64,000 nucleotides of DNA from Strongylocentrotus droebachiensis (GCA_035222895.1 JAVYIG010000117.1:646001-710000); one strand, 5' to 3'. Shown: positions 53,201 through 58,271, numbered from the stretch's first letter. The notes: generated by a model not told the origin, from the sequence alone. Program-made: numbers and translations.

Positions 53201-55690
53201 CGCATATCATCAGTATGTCCCTTAAAAGTGACCTTTTTTATCAGTCAAATAAATCAACACATGCATACCTTGGCACAGATCGGTATATTCTTCCATTTGA
53301 CATTATTTTAATCCATGATTGGCGATGTTTAGTGCCATTATCGTGCCTCTAAAATTAAAAAAACTGGAGCAAAAATAGAAAGACAACGATCGAGCCGCCA
53401 TTTTGATTCATGCAGGTTGAATAAATCGGGTCAAAAAACATTAATGTTTGAATAATAAAACGGCTTTCTAAAAAGTACTCCTTTACAACATACCGATCGA
53501 ATAATTTTTAAAAACAAAATAGATATTTTTTCTTTGATTTTGAACACCGCATGCTTCTTTCAAAAGCTGAAAATTACTTGGTAATCACAAGAAGTTTCGA
53601 TACGGATAGCTGTTGCAAGGCAAGTTCCGACTAGTCTCGGAAAAATGCGCAGTGCTCCTTGTTAGCTGTAATGCGTGCCAGAACGAACCCAAACAAAGAC
53701 GTGATCGTAACGAGAAAAAAATCATTAAAAACTACGAGAGCACAATTGGAAAGACAACTACTGCTCAAAATTACGATAATCAGATAAATAACTTGGACAA
53801 AGAATTCAATAATCGCCCAAGAAATGCCAAAGAAATTGTGATAATCGAGGAGTAACTGGGTACATTTTTATCGCAAGGGGCTTGCTGCAAATACTCGAAT
53901 CCTTTGTTATACTGCTTTTTACCGTAGAGGGCGTTATTTGGTTTCTAGCCTCGTGTTAGAACACGAGGCTAGAAACCAAATAACGTGTAATTCGGACATA
54001 TCAGCAGGCCCATTCCGATAATGATTGTACCTATAGTAACTCCTTAAATATCACTATTTCTGTGGCTTTTCTTGGACAACTATTGTATTATTCCTCCAAG
54101 TTATGTATCTGCTTACGATAATTTTGAGTAGTTGTCTTTCCAATTGTGCTCTCGTAGTTTTTAATGATTTTTTCTCGTTACGATCACGTCTTTGTTTGTG
54201 TTCGTTCTGGCACGGATTACAGCTAACTACGAGGAGCACTGCGCATTTTTCCGAGACTAGTCTGAACTTGCCTTGCAACAGCTATCCGTATCGAACTTCT
54301 TGTGATTACCAAGTAATTTTCAGCTTTTAAAAGAAGCATGCGGTGTTCAAAATCAAAGAAATAATATCCATTTTGTCTTTTAAAAATTATTCGATCGGTA
54401 TGTTGTAAAGAAGTACTTTTTAGAAAGCCGTTTTATTATTCAAACATTAATGTTTCTTTCAACCTGATTTATTAATCCTGGCGAGAGACCCGGCCAGTAC
54501 AGTAGCTAGCTAGCAGCTGGCAACAACAACCCCATGGGGCGAACTGCTTTGCAACCCATATTTATATCAGCAGTTCGGATTGATTCAGGATGAGCTAGAA
54601 TATGATTGGTAACAATTAAATACTTAAGTTTCAAGGTGAAATGATTTTAGTGGTGTGCAAAACTGCAATTTCTTACATATTTCATTACTTTTTTCGGAGC
54701 GTCGGTTCTCAAAAAACGAAACCGGGACCCGACGGCAACGGTCGGGTCCCGGTGTGATCGACCGTACCGACTCAAGCCTAACTACAATAGTACAAGACTG
54801 TTTGGGATAAATTACATTCTTTATACATGTAGACTTCTATGGCTATGCTATGGCTTAACAGAAATACAATTTAAACATTAACATGTAATTGGCAAATTTT
54901 GGCTGTCTATGCATTTGTAATAAACTAATTGAAAATTGAAATTGACAAAGACCTGAAAAGAGAAGACATCAAAATCTATCTAGATGTGAAATGAACTTAG
55001 GGCCTACTGAAAGATAGAATTTACTTGCCTTGCCATTGGTGATATTTATGTAACACTTGACGGATTTATCATTTGGATAAATCATCTGTTAACTCACTAG
55101 ATCCCTATAATTTAATTTTTACACTCAAAATCAATTCTAGTTTTCTTAAAATTTTAGTAGTTTTTTAATTTTCTAGATCTAGAAAAATCTAGATCTAGCT
55201 AGATCTAGAACTCTAGGCATAGACCTACCTAGATCTAGTCCTAGTCTAAGTCTACCCATTATTTTATTTTGTAAATTTGTACAGGAATCATGAATCTAAG
55301 TAATAATACTGTCTAGTCTAACTTGTTAGATCTACCTTCGTAACCTTAATTGTCCTTGAATACCTTGAATACCATAGCTTCTGGAATAATTTAATGTTCC
55401 TTTAAAAATTGCGCTCCAGGTTTGGATGACTTTATCAACTTGATCAATATGACAACAACTTGTTTGAAAAATAAGCTATGCTATGCAGGTCCAACTACAT
55501 GTAGTCTAGATCTAGTGTTTTTGTAAGCGTGAACCTGGCGCCGCGCTGGTCGCATAGCCCCAAACTACGGAGTAGCGACTGCGCCTTGGCCTTGCTCATC
55601 GGGGAGTTTGTGGCGGCGCAGCTGGAGCAACTTACCCAATAATACGGAGGCCAATAACGGCAAACGCCGCGAGATGGATTCAAAATCCAT
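6034..55690 (-). CDS. crb: crumbs homologue, whole gene (15 coding exons)
   Basis: This is a Crumbs apical-polarity protein: a type I membrane protein that organises the apical domain and junctions of epithelia through its short cytoplasmic tail (Pals1/Stardust-PATJ, Par6 and FERM proteins in known animals). The coding exons are 55636-55690, 36978-37502, 36304-36426, 34659-34877, 33120-33900, 27111-28465, 25560-26312, 23898-24835, 23224-23563, 22301-22420, 19401-19742, 14895-15140, 13630-13851, 7030-7295 and 6034-6249. They sum to 6501 nt (2166 residues plus stop). Every junction keeps frame: eleven introns are phase 1, one is phase 2 and two are phase 0. There are 33 EGF repeats plus a half repeat, four LamG domains, one TM helix and a C-terminal ERLI. 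The length is close to fly Crumbs and longer than vertebrate CRB1. All exons lack in-frame stops, so the gene looks functional. The exon model is my own reading; alternative splicing cannot be judged. Confidence 0.93.
6250..7029 (-). other. crumbs intron 14
   Basis: 780 bp, phase 0. It contains a small MITE at 6759-6950 and a short CA-rich run near 6711-6727; otherwise nothing recognised. Confidence 0.85.
6759..6950. mobile_element. MITE with ACAGTGAAACCTG / CAGGTTTGACTGT ends
   Basis: The 13-bp ends are inverted (one mismatch). The interior has repeated GTGGTCTTTATA-type phrases. Two further copies lie at 7635-7814 and 15228-15506, all within crumbs introns. Non-autonomous DNA element; target duplication not clear. 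Confidence 0.65.
7030..7295 (-). CDS. crb: crumbs exon 14: last two EGF repeats
   Basis: Residues about 2007-2095. It completes the previous EGF with FQGTYC, then encodes two EGF repeats ([10 protein letters not shown] ... and [10 protein letters not shown] ... NCEN). The acceptor is tgttctag|GT; the donor AAT|gtaagt is phase 0. The next residues belong to the membrane-proximal exon. Confidence 0.94.
7635..7814. mobile_element. second copy of the ACAGTGAAACCTG-type MITE
   Basis: Diverged copy of 6759-6950 in the same orientation, with CAGAGAAACCTATAA at the left and TCAGATTTCATTGT at the right; interior AGTCTTTATAAGCAG-type phrases match. Confidence 0.55.
8707..9061. mobile_element. palindromic MITE at a TTAA target
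   Basis: Ends AGCCCCTCTAAAGT and its inverse flank a 355-bp element with long inverted arms; matching phrases include GGGAGCCCCAAAT against ATTTGGGGCTCCC. TTAA (or TTA) stands on both sides, as for piggyBac/Kolobok-type insertions. Arms are diverged, so it is old. Confidence 0.65.
9665..10022. mobile_element. MITE with CAGAGCTGCCAAC terminal inverted repeats
   Basis: CAGAGCTGCCAAC at the left and its inverse with one mismatch at the right (GTTGGCAGCTCTG ends at 10022). TATAAG is duplicated on both sides (9659-9664, 10023-10028). The interior repeats AATCAGTAAT. hAT-like by its ends, though the visible target duplication is only six bases. Confidence 0.65.
10560..10786. repeat. GA-rich purine tract
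   Basis: About 225 bp of almost pure purine on the plus strand (AGAGAGGGAGAG-type). Open frames on both strands here are composition artefacts. Confidence 0.85.
13190..13252 (+). mobile_element. LINE-type 3' tail with (ATT)n
   Basis: The phrase GATGCGCTATATAAAT followed by ATT repeats matches the tail of the LINE at 51521-51557 (GAGCGCTATATAAATGCAA plus ATT repeats). Only the 3' end is present: an extreme 5' truncation. Confidence 0.55.
13630..13851 (-). CDS. crb: crumbs exon 13: two EGF repeats
   Basis: Residues about 1933-2007. It reads [15 protein letters not shown] at the start, then a second repeat [10 protein letters not shown] ... CNCEGTG. Symmetric phase 1-1, acceptor atattcag|GT, donor G|gtaaag. 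The 5' half of this exon has three decayed tandem copies just upstream in intron 12 (13890-14175). Confidence 0.93.
13890..14175 (-). pseudogene. three decayed tandem copies of the 5' half of crumbs exon 13
   Basis: Read on the minus strand, three segments (about 13897-13964, 14008-14082 and 14119-14171) align with the start of exon 13. The middle one gives [20 protein letters not shown] against exon 13 [24 protein letters not shown]; the others keep YEIKLA and FNFCENGTS. The copies repeat every 100-120 bp and bring along intron sequence next to the exon 13 acceptor. They have lost the EGF cysteine pattern and are unlikely to be used as exons. Confidence 0.75.
14467..14742. mobile_element. 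tandem pair of TTTCATAAAACTTGT-type MITEs
   Basis: Same family as 4634-4936, again two copies head to tail: GCCCTGTTTCATAAAAC ... CTTTATGAAACC, then GGCCGTTTCATTACC ... GTTTTATGAAAC. Confidence 0.55.
14895..15140 (-). CDS. crb: crumbs exon 12: two EGF repeats
   Basis: Residues about 1851-1933. It encodes TRCQFAGPC, then two EGF repeats (INPPC ... NDTNC and DWCDSNPC ... CAPGYSG). CDSNPC fits the O-glucose consensus. Symmetric phase 1-1, acceptor aaacgcag|GT, donor G|gtaagt. The exon is GC-richer than the flanking introns. Confidence 0.92.
15228..15506. mobile_element. third copy of the ACAGTGAAACCTG-type MITE, with an insertion
   Basis: Begins ACAGTGAAACC and ends in GGTTGCTACAGCAGGT like 6759-6950, but is about 90 bp longer because of an AT-rich segment (TTTATTTATTT near 15340) in the middle. 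Confidence 0.55.
16331..16555. repeat. GA-rich simple repeat with GTGT run
   Basis: GAGA-dominated purine tract interrupted by a (GT)n run near 16430. No conserved coding or element signature. Confidence 0.8.
18585..18691. mobile_element. short MITE with CTGAGAGCCAGAAGGG end
   Basis: Left end CTGAGAGCCAGAAGGGTGTT, right end close to its inverse (TTAACGTCC...CTCTCG). A related copy lies at 38682-38803 and a variant at 34344-34617. Confidence 0.5.
19401..19742 (-). CDS. crb: crumbs exon 11: three EGF repeats
   Basis: Residues about 1737-1851. It opens [16 protein letters not shown] and holds three EGF repeats; the last (DCSAVVC ... [11 protein letters not shown]) is completed by TRC of exon 12. 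Symmetric phase 1-1. The acceptor is ttccacag|GC; the donor G|gtacta is a weak match. The open frame past 19401 is intron: the next exon's phase and EGF spacing require this exit. Confidence 0.9.
19743..22300 (-). other. crumbs intron 10
   Basis: 2.56 kb. A G run near 20149-20161 and an ATG/GAT-rich microsatellite at about 20436-20535 stand out; the rest is AT-rich with no recognisable element or coding segment. Confidence 0.85.
22301..22420 (-). CDS. crb: crumbs exon 10: single-EGF exon
   Basis: Residues about 1697-1737. A 120-nt symmetric phase 1-1 exon carrying one calcium-binding-type EGF ([11 protein letters not shown] ... CNCPDNYEG), split at the same inter-cysteine point as its neighbours. 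CLSNPC fits the O-glucose consensus. The acceptor is tatttag|GC and the donor is G|gtaagt. Confidence 0.92.
22476..22724. mobile_element. inverted-repeat element (GTGACACAGAGACGTAACTC arms)
   Basis: About 45-bp arms at 22476-22520 and 22672-22724 are inverted copies (GTGACACAGAGACGTAACTC against GAGTTACGTCTTTGTGTCAC) with few mismatches. A palindromic MITE remnant; ends not fixed precisely. Confidence 0.5.
22756..23024 (-). mobile_element. tRNA-derived SINE, copy 1
   Basis: The minus strand shows an A box (GTCTAGTGGATAAG) and, about 30 bp on, a B box (GGGGTTCAAATCC), the internal Pol III promoter of a tRNA. A non-tRNA body and an AT-rich TATTGTTATT tail follow. The head matches the SINE at 35572-35782. 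Confidence 0.65.
23224..23563 (-). CDS. crb: crumbs exon 9: three EGF repeats
   Basis: Residues about 1584-1697. It starts [10 protein letters not shown] in phase 0 after tttttcttgcag. Three EGF repeats follow; the third ends at CDCLAG and is finished by YTGQSC of exon 10. The first repeat has a small insert with NPPAGSDS between Cys 3 and Cys 4. The donor is G|gtaaac. Confidence 0.93.
23564..23897 (-). other. crumbs intron 8
   Basis: 334 bp, phase 0, AT-rich; nothing recognised beyond splice sites. Confidence 0.85.
23898..24835 (-). CDS. crb: crumbs exon 8: LamG4 and three EGF repeats
   Basis: Residues about 1271-1583. It begins (C)[10 protein letters not shown] and runs through a LamG domain of about 200 residues. 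Where the other three have G-C near the end, this one reads [12 protein letters not shown]; it contains no cysteine, so the usual LamG disulfide is absent. Three EGF repeats follow (VCASSPC, ECDPDPC, ECASDPC). The acceptor is tttaaag|GT; the donor AAT|gtaagt is phase 0. Confidence 0.94.
24836..25559 (-). other. crumbs intron 7
   Basis: 724 bp, phase 1. I searched it for a microexon that would complete the half EGF of exon 7 and found no convincing one. A GTCGGACTTG phrase near 25100 recurs near 30750. Confidence 0.8.
25560..26312 (-). CDS. crb: crumbs exon 7: LamG3, one EGF and a half EGF
   Basis: Residues about 1020-1271. LamG3 opens with [12 protein letters not shown] and carries [10 protein letters not shown] near its end. 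A complete EGF follows (TCDPEPC ... NCSEE), then a repeat that stops after its fourth cysteine (ICSINPC, AYC, GYE). The donor is T|gtaagt; joined to GT of exon 8 it forms the fourth Cys codon, after which LamG4 begins at once. The acceptor is aacctag|GC. The missing Cys 5 and Cys 6 are discussed under findings. Confidence 0.92.
26313..27110 (-). other. crumbs intron 6
   Basis: 798 bp, phase 1, AT-rich unique-looking sequence; nothing recognised. Confidence 0.85.
27111..28465 (-). CDS. crb: crumbs exon 6: five EGF repeats, LamG2, one EGF
   Basis: Residues about 568-1020; the largest exon. It completes the EGF begun in exon 5, then has five EGF repeats (one with a long insert between Cys 3 and Cys 4, [14 protein letters not shown]). 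LamG2 follows (about 805-980, with YTGCMRDVK and a paired Cys), then one EGF (QCDPDPC ... SCETS). The acceptor is cttgtgcag|G and the donor is A|gtgagt. The frame is open throughout. Sequence upstream of the acceptor in the same frame is intron. Confidence 0.94.
28899..28911. promoter_or_regulatory. perfect DR1 motif
   Basis: TGACCTTTGACCT, whose complement is AGGTCA-A-AGGTCA, the consensus direct repeat with 1-bp spacing bound by RXR heterodimers, HNF4 and COUP-TF families. It lies in a transposon in intron 5. Function not shown. Confidence 0.4.
29087..29099. promoter_or_regulatory. perfect DR1 motif, duplicated copy
   Basis: Identical 13-mer to 28899-28911, produced by the internal duplication of the same element. 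Function not shown. Confidence 0.4.
31467..31944. mobile_element. TIR element ATGCCTCCGT with DR1-like motifs
   Basis: ATGCCTCCGT at 31467-31476 is exactly inverted at 31935-31944. The interior has two related segments of about 140 bp, each with a TTTGACCTCATGACC phrase, and ends in GTACGTACGTAC and (GGAC)n runs. Non-autonomous DNA element. Confidence 0.65.
31744..31756. promoter_or_regulatory. perfect DR1 motif in a second element
   Basis: TGACCTTTGACCT in an element unrelated at its ends to 28583-29292; a one-base variant (TGATCTTTGACCT) occurs near 31590-31602. Confidence 0.4.
33120..33900 (-). CDS. crb: crumbs exon 5: EGF repeats 4-10
   Basis: Residues about 308-568. Seven EGF repeats in a row, the last finished in exon 6. 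Several have the calcium-binding lead-in D-I-D-E-C. CASSPC and CASNPC fit the O-glucose consensus, and motifs such as CLNGGTC and CQNGATC fit O-fucose sites (C-x4-S/T-C). The acceptor is ctgtag|GT; the donor is GG|gtgaga, the only phase 2 boundary in the gene. Confidence 0.94.
33901..34658 (-). other. crumbs intron 4
   Basis: 758 bp, phase 1; contains the MITE at 34344-34617, nothing else recognised. Confidence 0.85.
34344..34617. mobile_element. MITE with GGCTGGCAGAAGGGCGTT terminal inverted repeats
   Basis: GGCTGGCAGAAGGGCGT at the left is exactly inverted at 34601-34617 (ACGCCCTTCTGCCAGCC). Related by its AGAAGGGCGTT core to 18585-18691 and 38682-38803. Ends about 40 bp from the exon 4 donor. 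Confidence 0.7.
34659..34877 (-). CDS. crb: crumbs exon 4: EGF repeats 2-3
   Basis: Residues about 235-308. It encodes two EGF repeats (ELCSNPSF... and TLCDTNPC...), the second completed by YTGTLC from exon 5. The acceptor is ctcgtag|GT and the donor is G|gtaggc, weaker than average. A TIR-bearing MITE (34344-34617) ends only about 40 bp beyond the donor. The 5' part of this exon is best read from the splice acceptor rather than from the internal Met at 34824. Confidence 0.9.
35026..35339. mobile_element. tandem pair of TTTCATAAAACTTGT-type MITEs
   Basis: The first member (35026-35191) is strongly palindromic: CCAGGGCCCTGTTGCATAAA ... TTTTGTGCAACGGGGCCCAGG, with repeated GGTAACTACCATGG-type phrases. 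The second (to 35339) starts TTTCATAAAAC and ends TATGAAACATGGCCCAGG. Confidence 0.6.
35572..35782 (-). mobile_element. tRNA-derived SINE, copy 2
   Basis: The minus strand begins GTAGTGGTCTAGTGGATACG (A box) and carries GCGGTTCATGTCCCG (B box) about 35 bp on. The head is shared with 22756-23024; body partly different. Confidence 0.6.
36304..36426 (-). CDS. crb: crumbs exon 3: EGF repeat 1
   Basis: Residues about 194-235. One EGF repeat with six cysteines (CASQPC, GVC, TCQC, TTC). The CASQPC motif fits the O-glucosylation consensus C-x-S-x-(P/A)-C. The exon is phase 1 at both ends (acceptor tttgaag|GA, donor G|gtaagt), so it is a symmetric one-repeat cassette that could be skipped or duplicated without a frameshift. 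Confidence 0.9.
36427..36977 (-). other. crumbs intron 2
   Basis: 551 bp, phase 1; T then G run at 36604-36640 and a C run at 36868-36880. Nothing else recognised. Confidence 0.85.
36978..37502 (-). CDS. crb: crumbs exon 2: end of signal peptide and LamG1
   Basis: Residues about 19-194. The acceptor is a strong pyrimidine tract ending ccctag before 37502; the donor is G|gtaagt. After the signal-peptide end (LHTVLSQ) comes a laminin-G-like fold of about 150 residues with the usual late motif FTGCMEEI and a closing Cys (WGVCPL). The domain precedes all EGF repeats. LamG domains in Crumbs are extracellular beta-sandwiches; no enzymatic role is known. The open frame continues upstream of the acceptor through the pyrimidine tract, which by chance encodes hydrophobic residues, but that extension has no ATG. 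Confidence 0.9.
38682..38803. mobile_element. MITE with CTGAGAGCCAGAAGGGC end
   Basis: CTGAGAGCCAGAAGGGCATT at the left; near-inverse AATGCCCTTTTAGCTCTTA at the right. About 120 bp. Shares its left end with 18585-18691. Confidence 0.5.
39770..40170. repeat. inverted-repeat element rich in ATCTCGAGAT phrases
   Basis: ATCTCGAGATTGCCAAATA near 39780 is inverted near 40130-40150 (ATATTTGGCAATCTCGAGAT). Between them are further CTCGA- and TTTGC-containing inverted phrases. Probably a decayed foldback DNA element; borders uncertain. Confidence 0.45.
41212..41330. repeat. 119-bp hairpin with 49-bp arms
   Basis: Arms 41212-41260 and 41282-41330 are complementary at 46 of 49 positions by my count, with a 21-bp loop. 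Each arm contains a near-duplicate of TGACATCCTTTTAAGG. Could be a small palindromic MITE or a transcribed hairpin. Confidence 0.65.
43015..43735. repeat. pair of inverted repeats about 65 bp long
   Basis: 43020-43085 and 43660-43735 are inverted copies sharing AGAATTTTATCC, CAGGAATCTGTT and CAGGTATTA. The intervening 570 bp has no coding potential. Probably ends of a decayed DNA element. Confidence 0.45.
44405..44925. repeat. tandem duplication of about 270 bp with GA run
   Basis: Two units (about 44405-44665 and 44670-44925) share GTTGTGCACCTGGTACTGAC, GTTACCATAG, ACATGGATTTTCTAT and ACATTACATCAGACACCT, and each ends in an (AG)n run. Divergence is moderate. Confidence 0.7.
46385..47280. 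repeat. direct duplication of about 330 bp, 500-bp period
   Basis: 46385-46710 and 46890-47280 share ACCTGCTTATCA, TATGAGTAATAAAAACT, GGTATAATCAGGAA and AGTCATAATTTATGATTGAA in order. The second unit contains a 14-bp tandem repeat (AAAAATTACAATGT) at about 47038-47105. Confidence 0.7.
48737..49063. mobile_element. GC-rich MITE with GCTATGGTCACA terminal inverted repeats
   Basis: GCTATGGTCACA at 48737-48748 is exactly inverted at 49052-49063. The interior is GC-rich, unlike its surroundings, with repeated GCGGCGACCG, GGTGCCTGGGCGG and CGGCCGCCGAGC phrases that can fold on themselves. Non-autonomous DNA element. Confidence 0.7.
49744..52097. mobile_element. TTAA-flanked DNA element with inverted ends, split by a LINE
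   Basis: TTAA at 49744-49747 and 52094-52097. The ends AGGGTAAGTCCACT and (inverted) GGGCTAAGTCTACT are imperfect TIRs, and the arms stay similar for about 200 bp (AAATCGGATAACTAATAAG against AAATTGGATAACTAATAAGG; TGACGTCATTACCTCACTAT against TGACGTCATTGCCTCACTAT). piggyBac/Kolobok-type target. No transposase seen; the LINE at 49969-51557 lies in the middle. Confidence 0.65.
49969..51557 (+). mobile_element. 5'-truncated CR1/L2-like (Jockey-group) LINE
   Basis: A continuous plus-strand frame from about 49975 to the TAA at 51355-51357 encodes a reverse transcriptase with all core motifs: [48 protein letters not shown] and RSLGVEID. The C-terminal [13 protein letters not shown] region is typical of the group. 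No endonuclease domain precedes it, so the copy is 5'-truncated. The 3' tail has AGCGCTATATAAATGCAA then ATT repeats. Clade (CR1, L2, Daphne, Crack) is not resolved by eye. The open frame suggests a young insertion. Confidence 0.85.
52200..52920 (+). mobile_element. decayed LINE fragments
   Basis: A LINE-like tail (TATAGCGCTTAG ... ATT repeats) at 52225-52295 is followed by broken pieces of a second reverse transcriptase: [18 protein letters not shown] (52365-52420), then in other frames [24 protein letters not shown] and [20 protein letters not shown]. The YADD region is missing and the frame changes at least twice; it is a dead copy from a lineage different from 49969-51557. Confidence 0.65.
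53087..54780. mobile_element. 1.7-kb foldback hAT-like element with 8-bp target duplication
   Basis: ACTACAAT stands at 53079-53086 and 54781-54788. The ends TAGGCCTGAGTC and GACTCAAGCCTA are inverted (one mismatch). Most of the element is a giant palindrome: arms at about 53400-53790 and 54100-54470 match closely, with an inner hairpin TCGTGTTAGAACACGA near 53960. GGGTCCCG/CGGGACCC phrases lie near both ends. Short open frames in the arms are mirror copies of each other and not genes. No transposase. Confidence 0.8.
55636..55690 (-). CDS. crb: crumbs exon 1: start codon and first part of signal peptide
   Basis: ATG at 55690-55688 opens an 18-codon stretch beginning MDFESISRR followed by a leucine-rich core, then a consensus donor gtaagttg at 55635. 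It ends in phase 1, exactly what exon 2 needs; the shared codon G|CG gives Ala. Joined, the two exons give a basic n-region, a hydrophobic core and a probable cleavage near LSQ-TEG: a good signal peptide. An in-frame TAG lies 22 codons upstream (55756-55754), so this ATG is the first in its frame. The exon lies about 18 kb from exon 2. A competing first exon elsewhere in intron 1 cannot be excluded, but none as good was seen, and exon 2 cannot start on its own because its upstream extension lacks an ATG. Confidence 0.72.
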
Positions 55691-56060
55691 GTCGTTATTT
55701 CGTCCACTTGAAAATGTCTCTTTTGTGAAAAGTCCACAACAATCGAAATTCCACTAAATAAAATTGGTTAATGAAGAGAAATGCGTAGCCAGTAGAGATT
55801 ATCCATTATTAAAATGTCCACATTTCATCTAAAGTCCGGTTTCGGTTCCACATACCGTTACGATGATGCTGTGTGCATGCTATCATACCACAAAATTTAG
55901 TTTTCGCGATCAGATATCGAAGTAGCCGTCTTACAGATTAATATATTCTCAATCTCAATTGATTTAATTATTTCATTTTTAAAGTAAATTTTTAACACAA
56001 ATATCATTTTTGATTTATTCAATATTAAAATTGACTTTTTATATCCTTATTATTTCATAT
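55691..56060 (-). promoter_or_regulatory. 5' leader and probable promoter-proximal region of crumbs
   Basis: It lies immediately upstream of the exon 1 ATG. An in-frame TAG at 55756-55754 shows that the frame is not open further upstream. I recognise no TATA box at a convincing place, no CpG island and no second coding exon. A transcription start is expected here or through an untranslated exon further upstream; the sequence alone does not fix it. Confidence 0.35.
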
Positions 56061-56336
56061 ATAATATTGCCAGATTAAAAAAAAATATCAATCTACATAT
56101 CGGCAACGTACGACACGTGATTAGACTTGCTAAATTCCACAAAGTTAGAAGACGGGTCACGCCCATCACCCCCCCCCCTTCCCCTTCCCCTCCCCCTGGT
56201 TCTTGTTCTGGTGGGCTACTGCATAAACTCCTCAGCTGGGATGTAACATGCAGGCGCAGTCGACTGAGCATAGTGTCCTATATTTAATTTCTGAAGTGGG
56301 CTCTAGCAATTATTTATTTTGTATTGCGGTAAAATG

Positions 56337-56497
56337 CAGGTACGTAAAGTTTTATGTTTTGTTTGTTTGTTTGTTTTTTTTTTGGGGGGGGGGGGGCACA
56401 TAAATGTAATCGATCGACATCCTGGGGAGGGGTCTAAAAAAGTTCAACCGATATTTTGGGGCACGTCCCCCCCCCCCCCCCCGTGGCTACGTGCCTG
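56337..56497. mobile_element. 161-bp hAT-like MITE with 8-bp target duplication
   Basis: GTAAAATG is duplicated exactly at 56329-56336 and 56498-56505. The ends CAGGTACGTA and TACGTGCCTG are inverted with one mismatch. The interior is a G run on one side and a C run on the other. Confidence 0.75.
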
Positions 56498-56914
56498 GTA
56501 AAATGACATGGGAAAGGTGTATTAATGCCCGAAAAAGTGTCACCAAATGGGGTATACCCCCTCTCAGCTCTTACATTTTTCTCAAAAGAATAGAAAACGG
56601 AAAATGGGCCTACTTCCCCGGGGGGGGGGGGGTTACTCACGTATATTTGGTATACGGGAATGTGCCGCTCGGAAGGGTGACTTTTTCACTTTAGACATTT
56701 GTCCCCTTTTCATTAAAAAAAATCCTTAGACATGGGTCCCATTTAAAAAAAAAAACCTTAGACATGGGTCCCTTTTTTCATTTATTCCTTTCCCCTCTTT
56801 TCTCCCTCATTTTCTCCGGCATTTTTGGATTTGCTCCTAAATACTCGAGCCTACATTGTAAATGCCTAAATCTCTCCCATCTCTAAATAAATCTGGGGCC
56901 TAAACATGTAGATC

Positions 56915-57770
56915 AGTCACTCTACCTGGCTCTACCTATTGGACCTTGTGTGTATTCATCATGTATTTGAAAAAGCTCTCTTTGAAAGTGTACAAAGAAA
57001 GTACAAGAATAATGGTTAAAGCATAGAAAATATTTTGCCATATGAAAAGGAGTGTATAAATTGTTTAATACTAGGTCATTTGATATACATTTATCAAAGT
57101 GATGTAGGAGTGACATTCAGATATAGTTGTTGCCAATTTGAGGATGAAATCCTGACTCATTTAAAGGTAAAGACCAGTAATGGTCATGCGATTGCATTGT
57201 GAAAGAAACGTTGTGGAATCGATCAGAAAAGGTCGATCATCTAGCATCTAGCATCTGCAAGGTTCTGGAATCATCAAAATGATAAGAAATTTGGCTCATT
57301 CTTCGTAAAGTTACAAGCACTATACACAGAAAGATGTATATGGGACTACCCTATCTCTCTCACCAGACCATGAGAGAAATAAATTTACCAAATATATGAA
57401 TTAGTAGGCGGTTTCCCGGCAAATTTTTTATCATCATGTATTAGTCAAAACATATTCTTTCACATGATTGGTAATGAGAGCTTCCATTTCATTTTTTGAA
57501 ATTGGGGCGTTGCCAATACTGGTCTTTACCTTTAAACCTTTCAAAAACTCTGTACCTCTATGGGTTAGAACAATACAGACTTCAATCAGCTGCAAACCTC
57601 TATACCTATTGGCCCTTGTGTGTATTCATACCCGTATTCATCATGTATTTAAAATAGCTCTGTTGTGAAAGTGTACAAAGAATTAAAGTACAAGAAAAGT
57701 GCATTTGAGTGAACATAAAAGGTAAATCATATTGAAAAGCGGAGTGTATAAATAGTTTTAAACTAGGTGC
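56915..57770. repeat. direct repeat flanking the TTAA MITE
   Basis: 56925-57075 and 57595-57770 share CTTGTGTGTATTCAT, TCATCATGTATTT, GAAAGTGTACAAAGAA and GAGTGTATAAAT in order. The MITE lies between the two copies. Confidence 0.6.
57165..57531. mobile_element. TTAA MITE with AGGTAAAGACCAGTA ends
   Basis: TTAA at 57161-57164 and 57532-57535; ends AGGTAAAGACCAGTA and TACTGGTCTTTACCT are exact inverts. 367 bp, no coding. piggyBac/Kolobok-type target. Confidence 0.75.
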
Positions 57771-58194
57771 AAAAAAATTTCTGGTGTACTTTGAAAAATC
57801 TTTTATTTAAAACAGGTAAAGTCCTTCAATTAAAACAGATGCTAGAGGTGCTAGCACAGTATTGTGTTGCATGGCGTTTTCATCTTTATGTGTGTAAACT
57901 ACTTGTAAACTACATGTAGTATGGTACAGTTTACTAATAGAGAATTTTATCGAGAAACTGCAAAATGATTGGCTATTTTATTATTACAGCTAAAAATGTA
58001 ATATTTAGAGTTTGAAATTTTTAGACATGGGTCCATTTTTCACAAAAAATCCTTAGACATGGCCACATGGGTACCTATTTACAGCAAAAGGACACTTAGA
58101 TGTGGGTATGGGTTCGGAGGTCTCAGCCGCACACCCCCGTCCGACTATAATCTGAGTACCCCCCCCCCCCCCCGCGCCCCGCGCCTGCAACCCC

Positions 58195-58203
<9 letters not shown>

Positions 58204-58229
<26 letters not shown>

Positions 58230-58233
58230 CCTT

Positions 58234-58271
<38 letters not shown>

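Larger units (their letters stand above)
37503..55635 (-). other. crumbs intron 1 (about 18 kb)
   Basis: Phase 1, by far the longest intron. 37.5-41 kb and 41.3-44.4 kb are mostly AT-rich without genes. Elements listed separately: 38682-38803, 39770-40170, 41212-41330, 43015-43735, 44405-44925, 46385-47280, 48737-49063, 49744-52097 with a nested LINE, 52200-52920 and 53087-54780. The 143-codon open frame near 39381-39812 resembles no protein I know. Many palindromic ACATGTACA-type clusters occur. Confidence 0.75.

Noticed and set aside
53613-54278. Two similar 75-80-codon frames on opposite strands
   Set aside because: They are mirror images in the two arms of the foldback element, not a gene pair.
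55495-55737. 80-codon minus-strand frame over exon 1
   Set aside because: It is in a different frame from the signal-peptide exon and runs through the consensus donor at 55635; no domain recognised.
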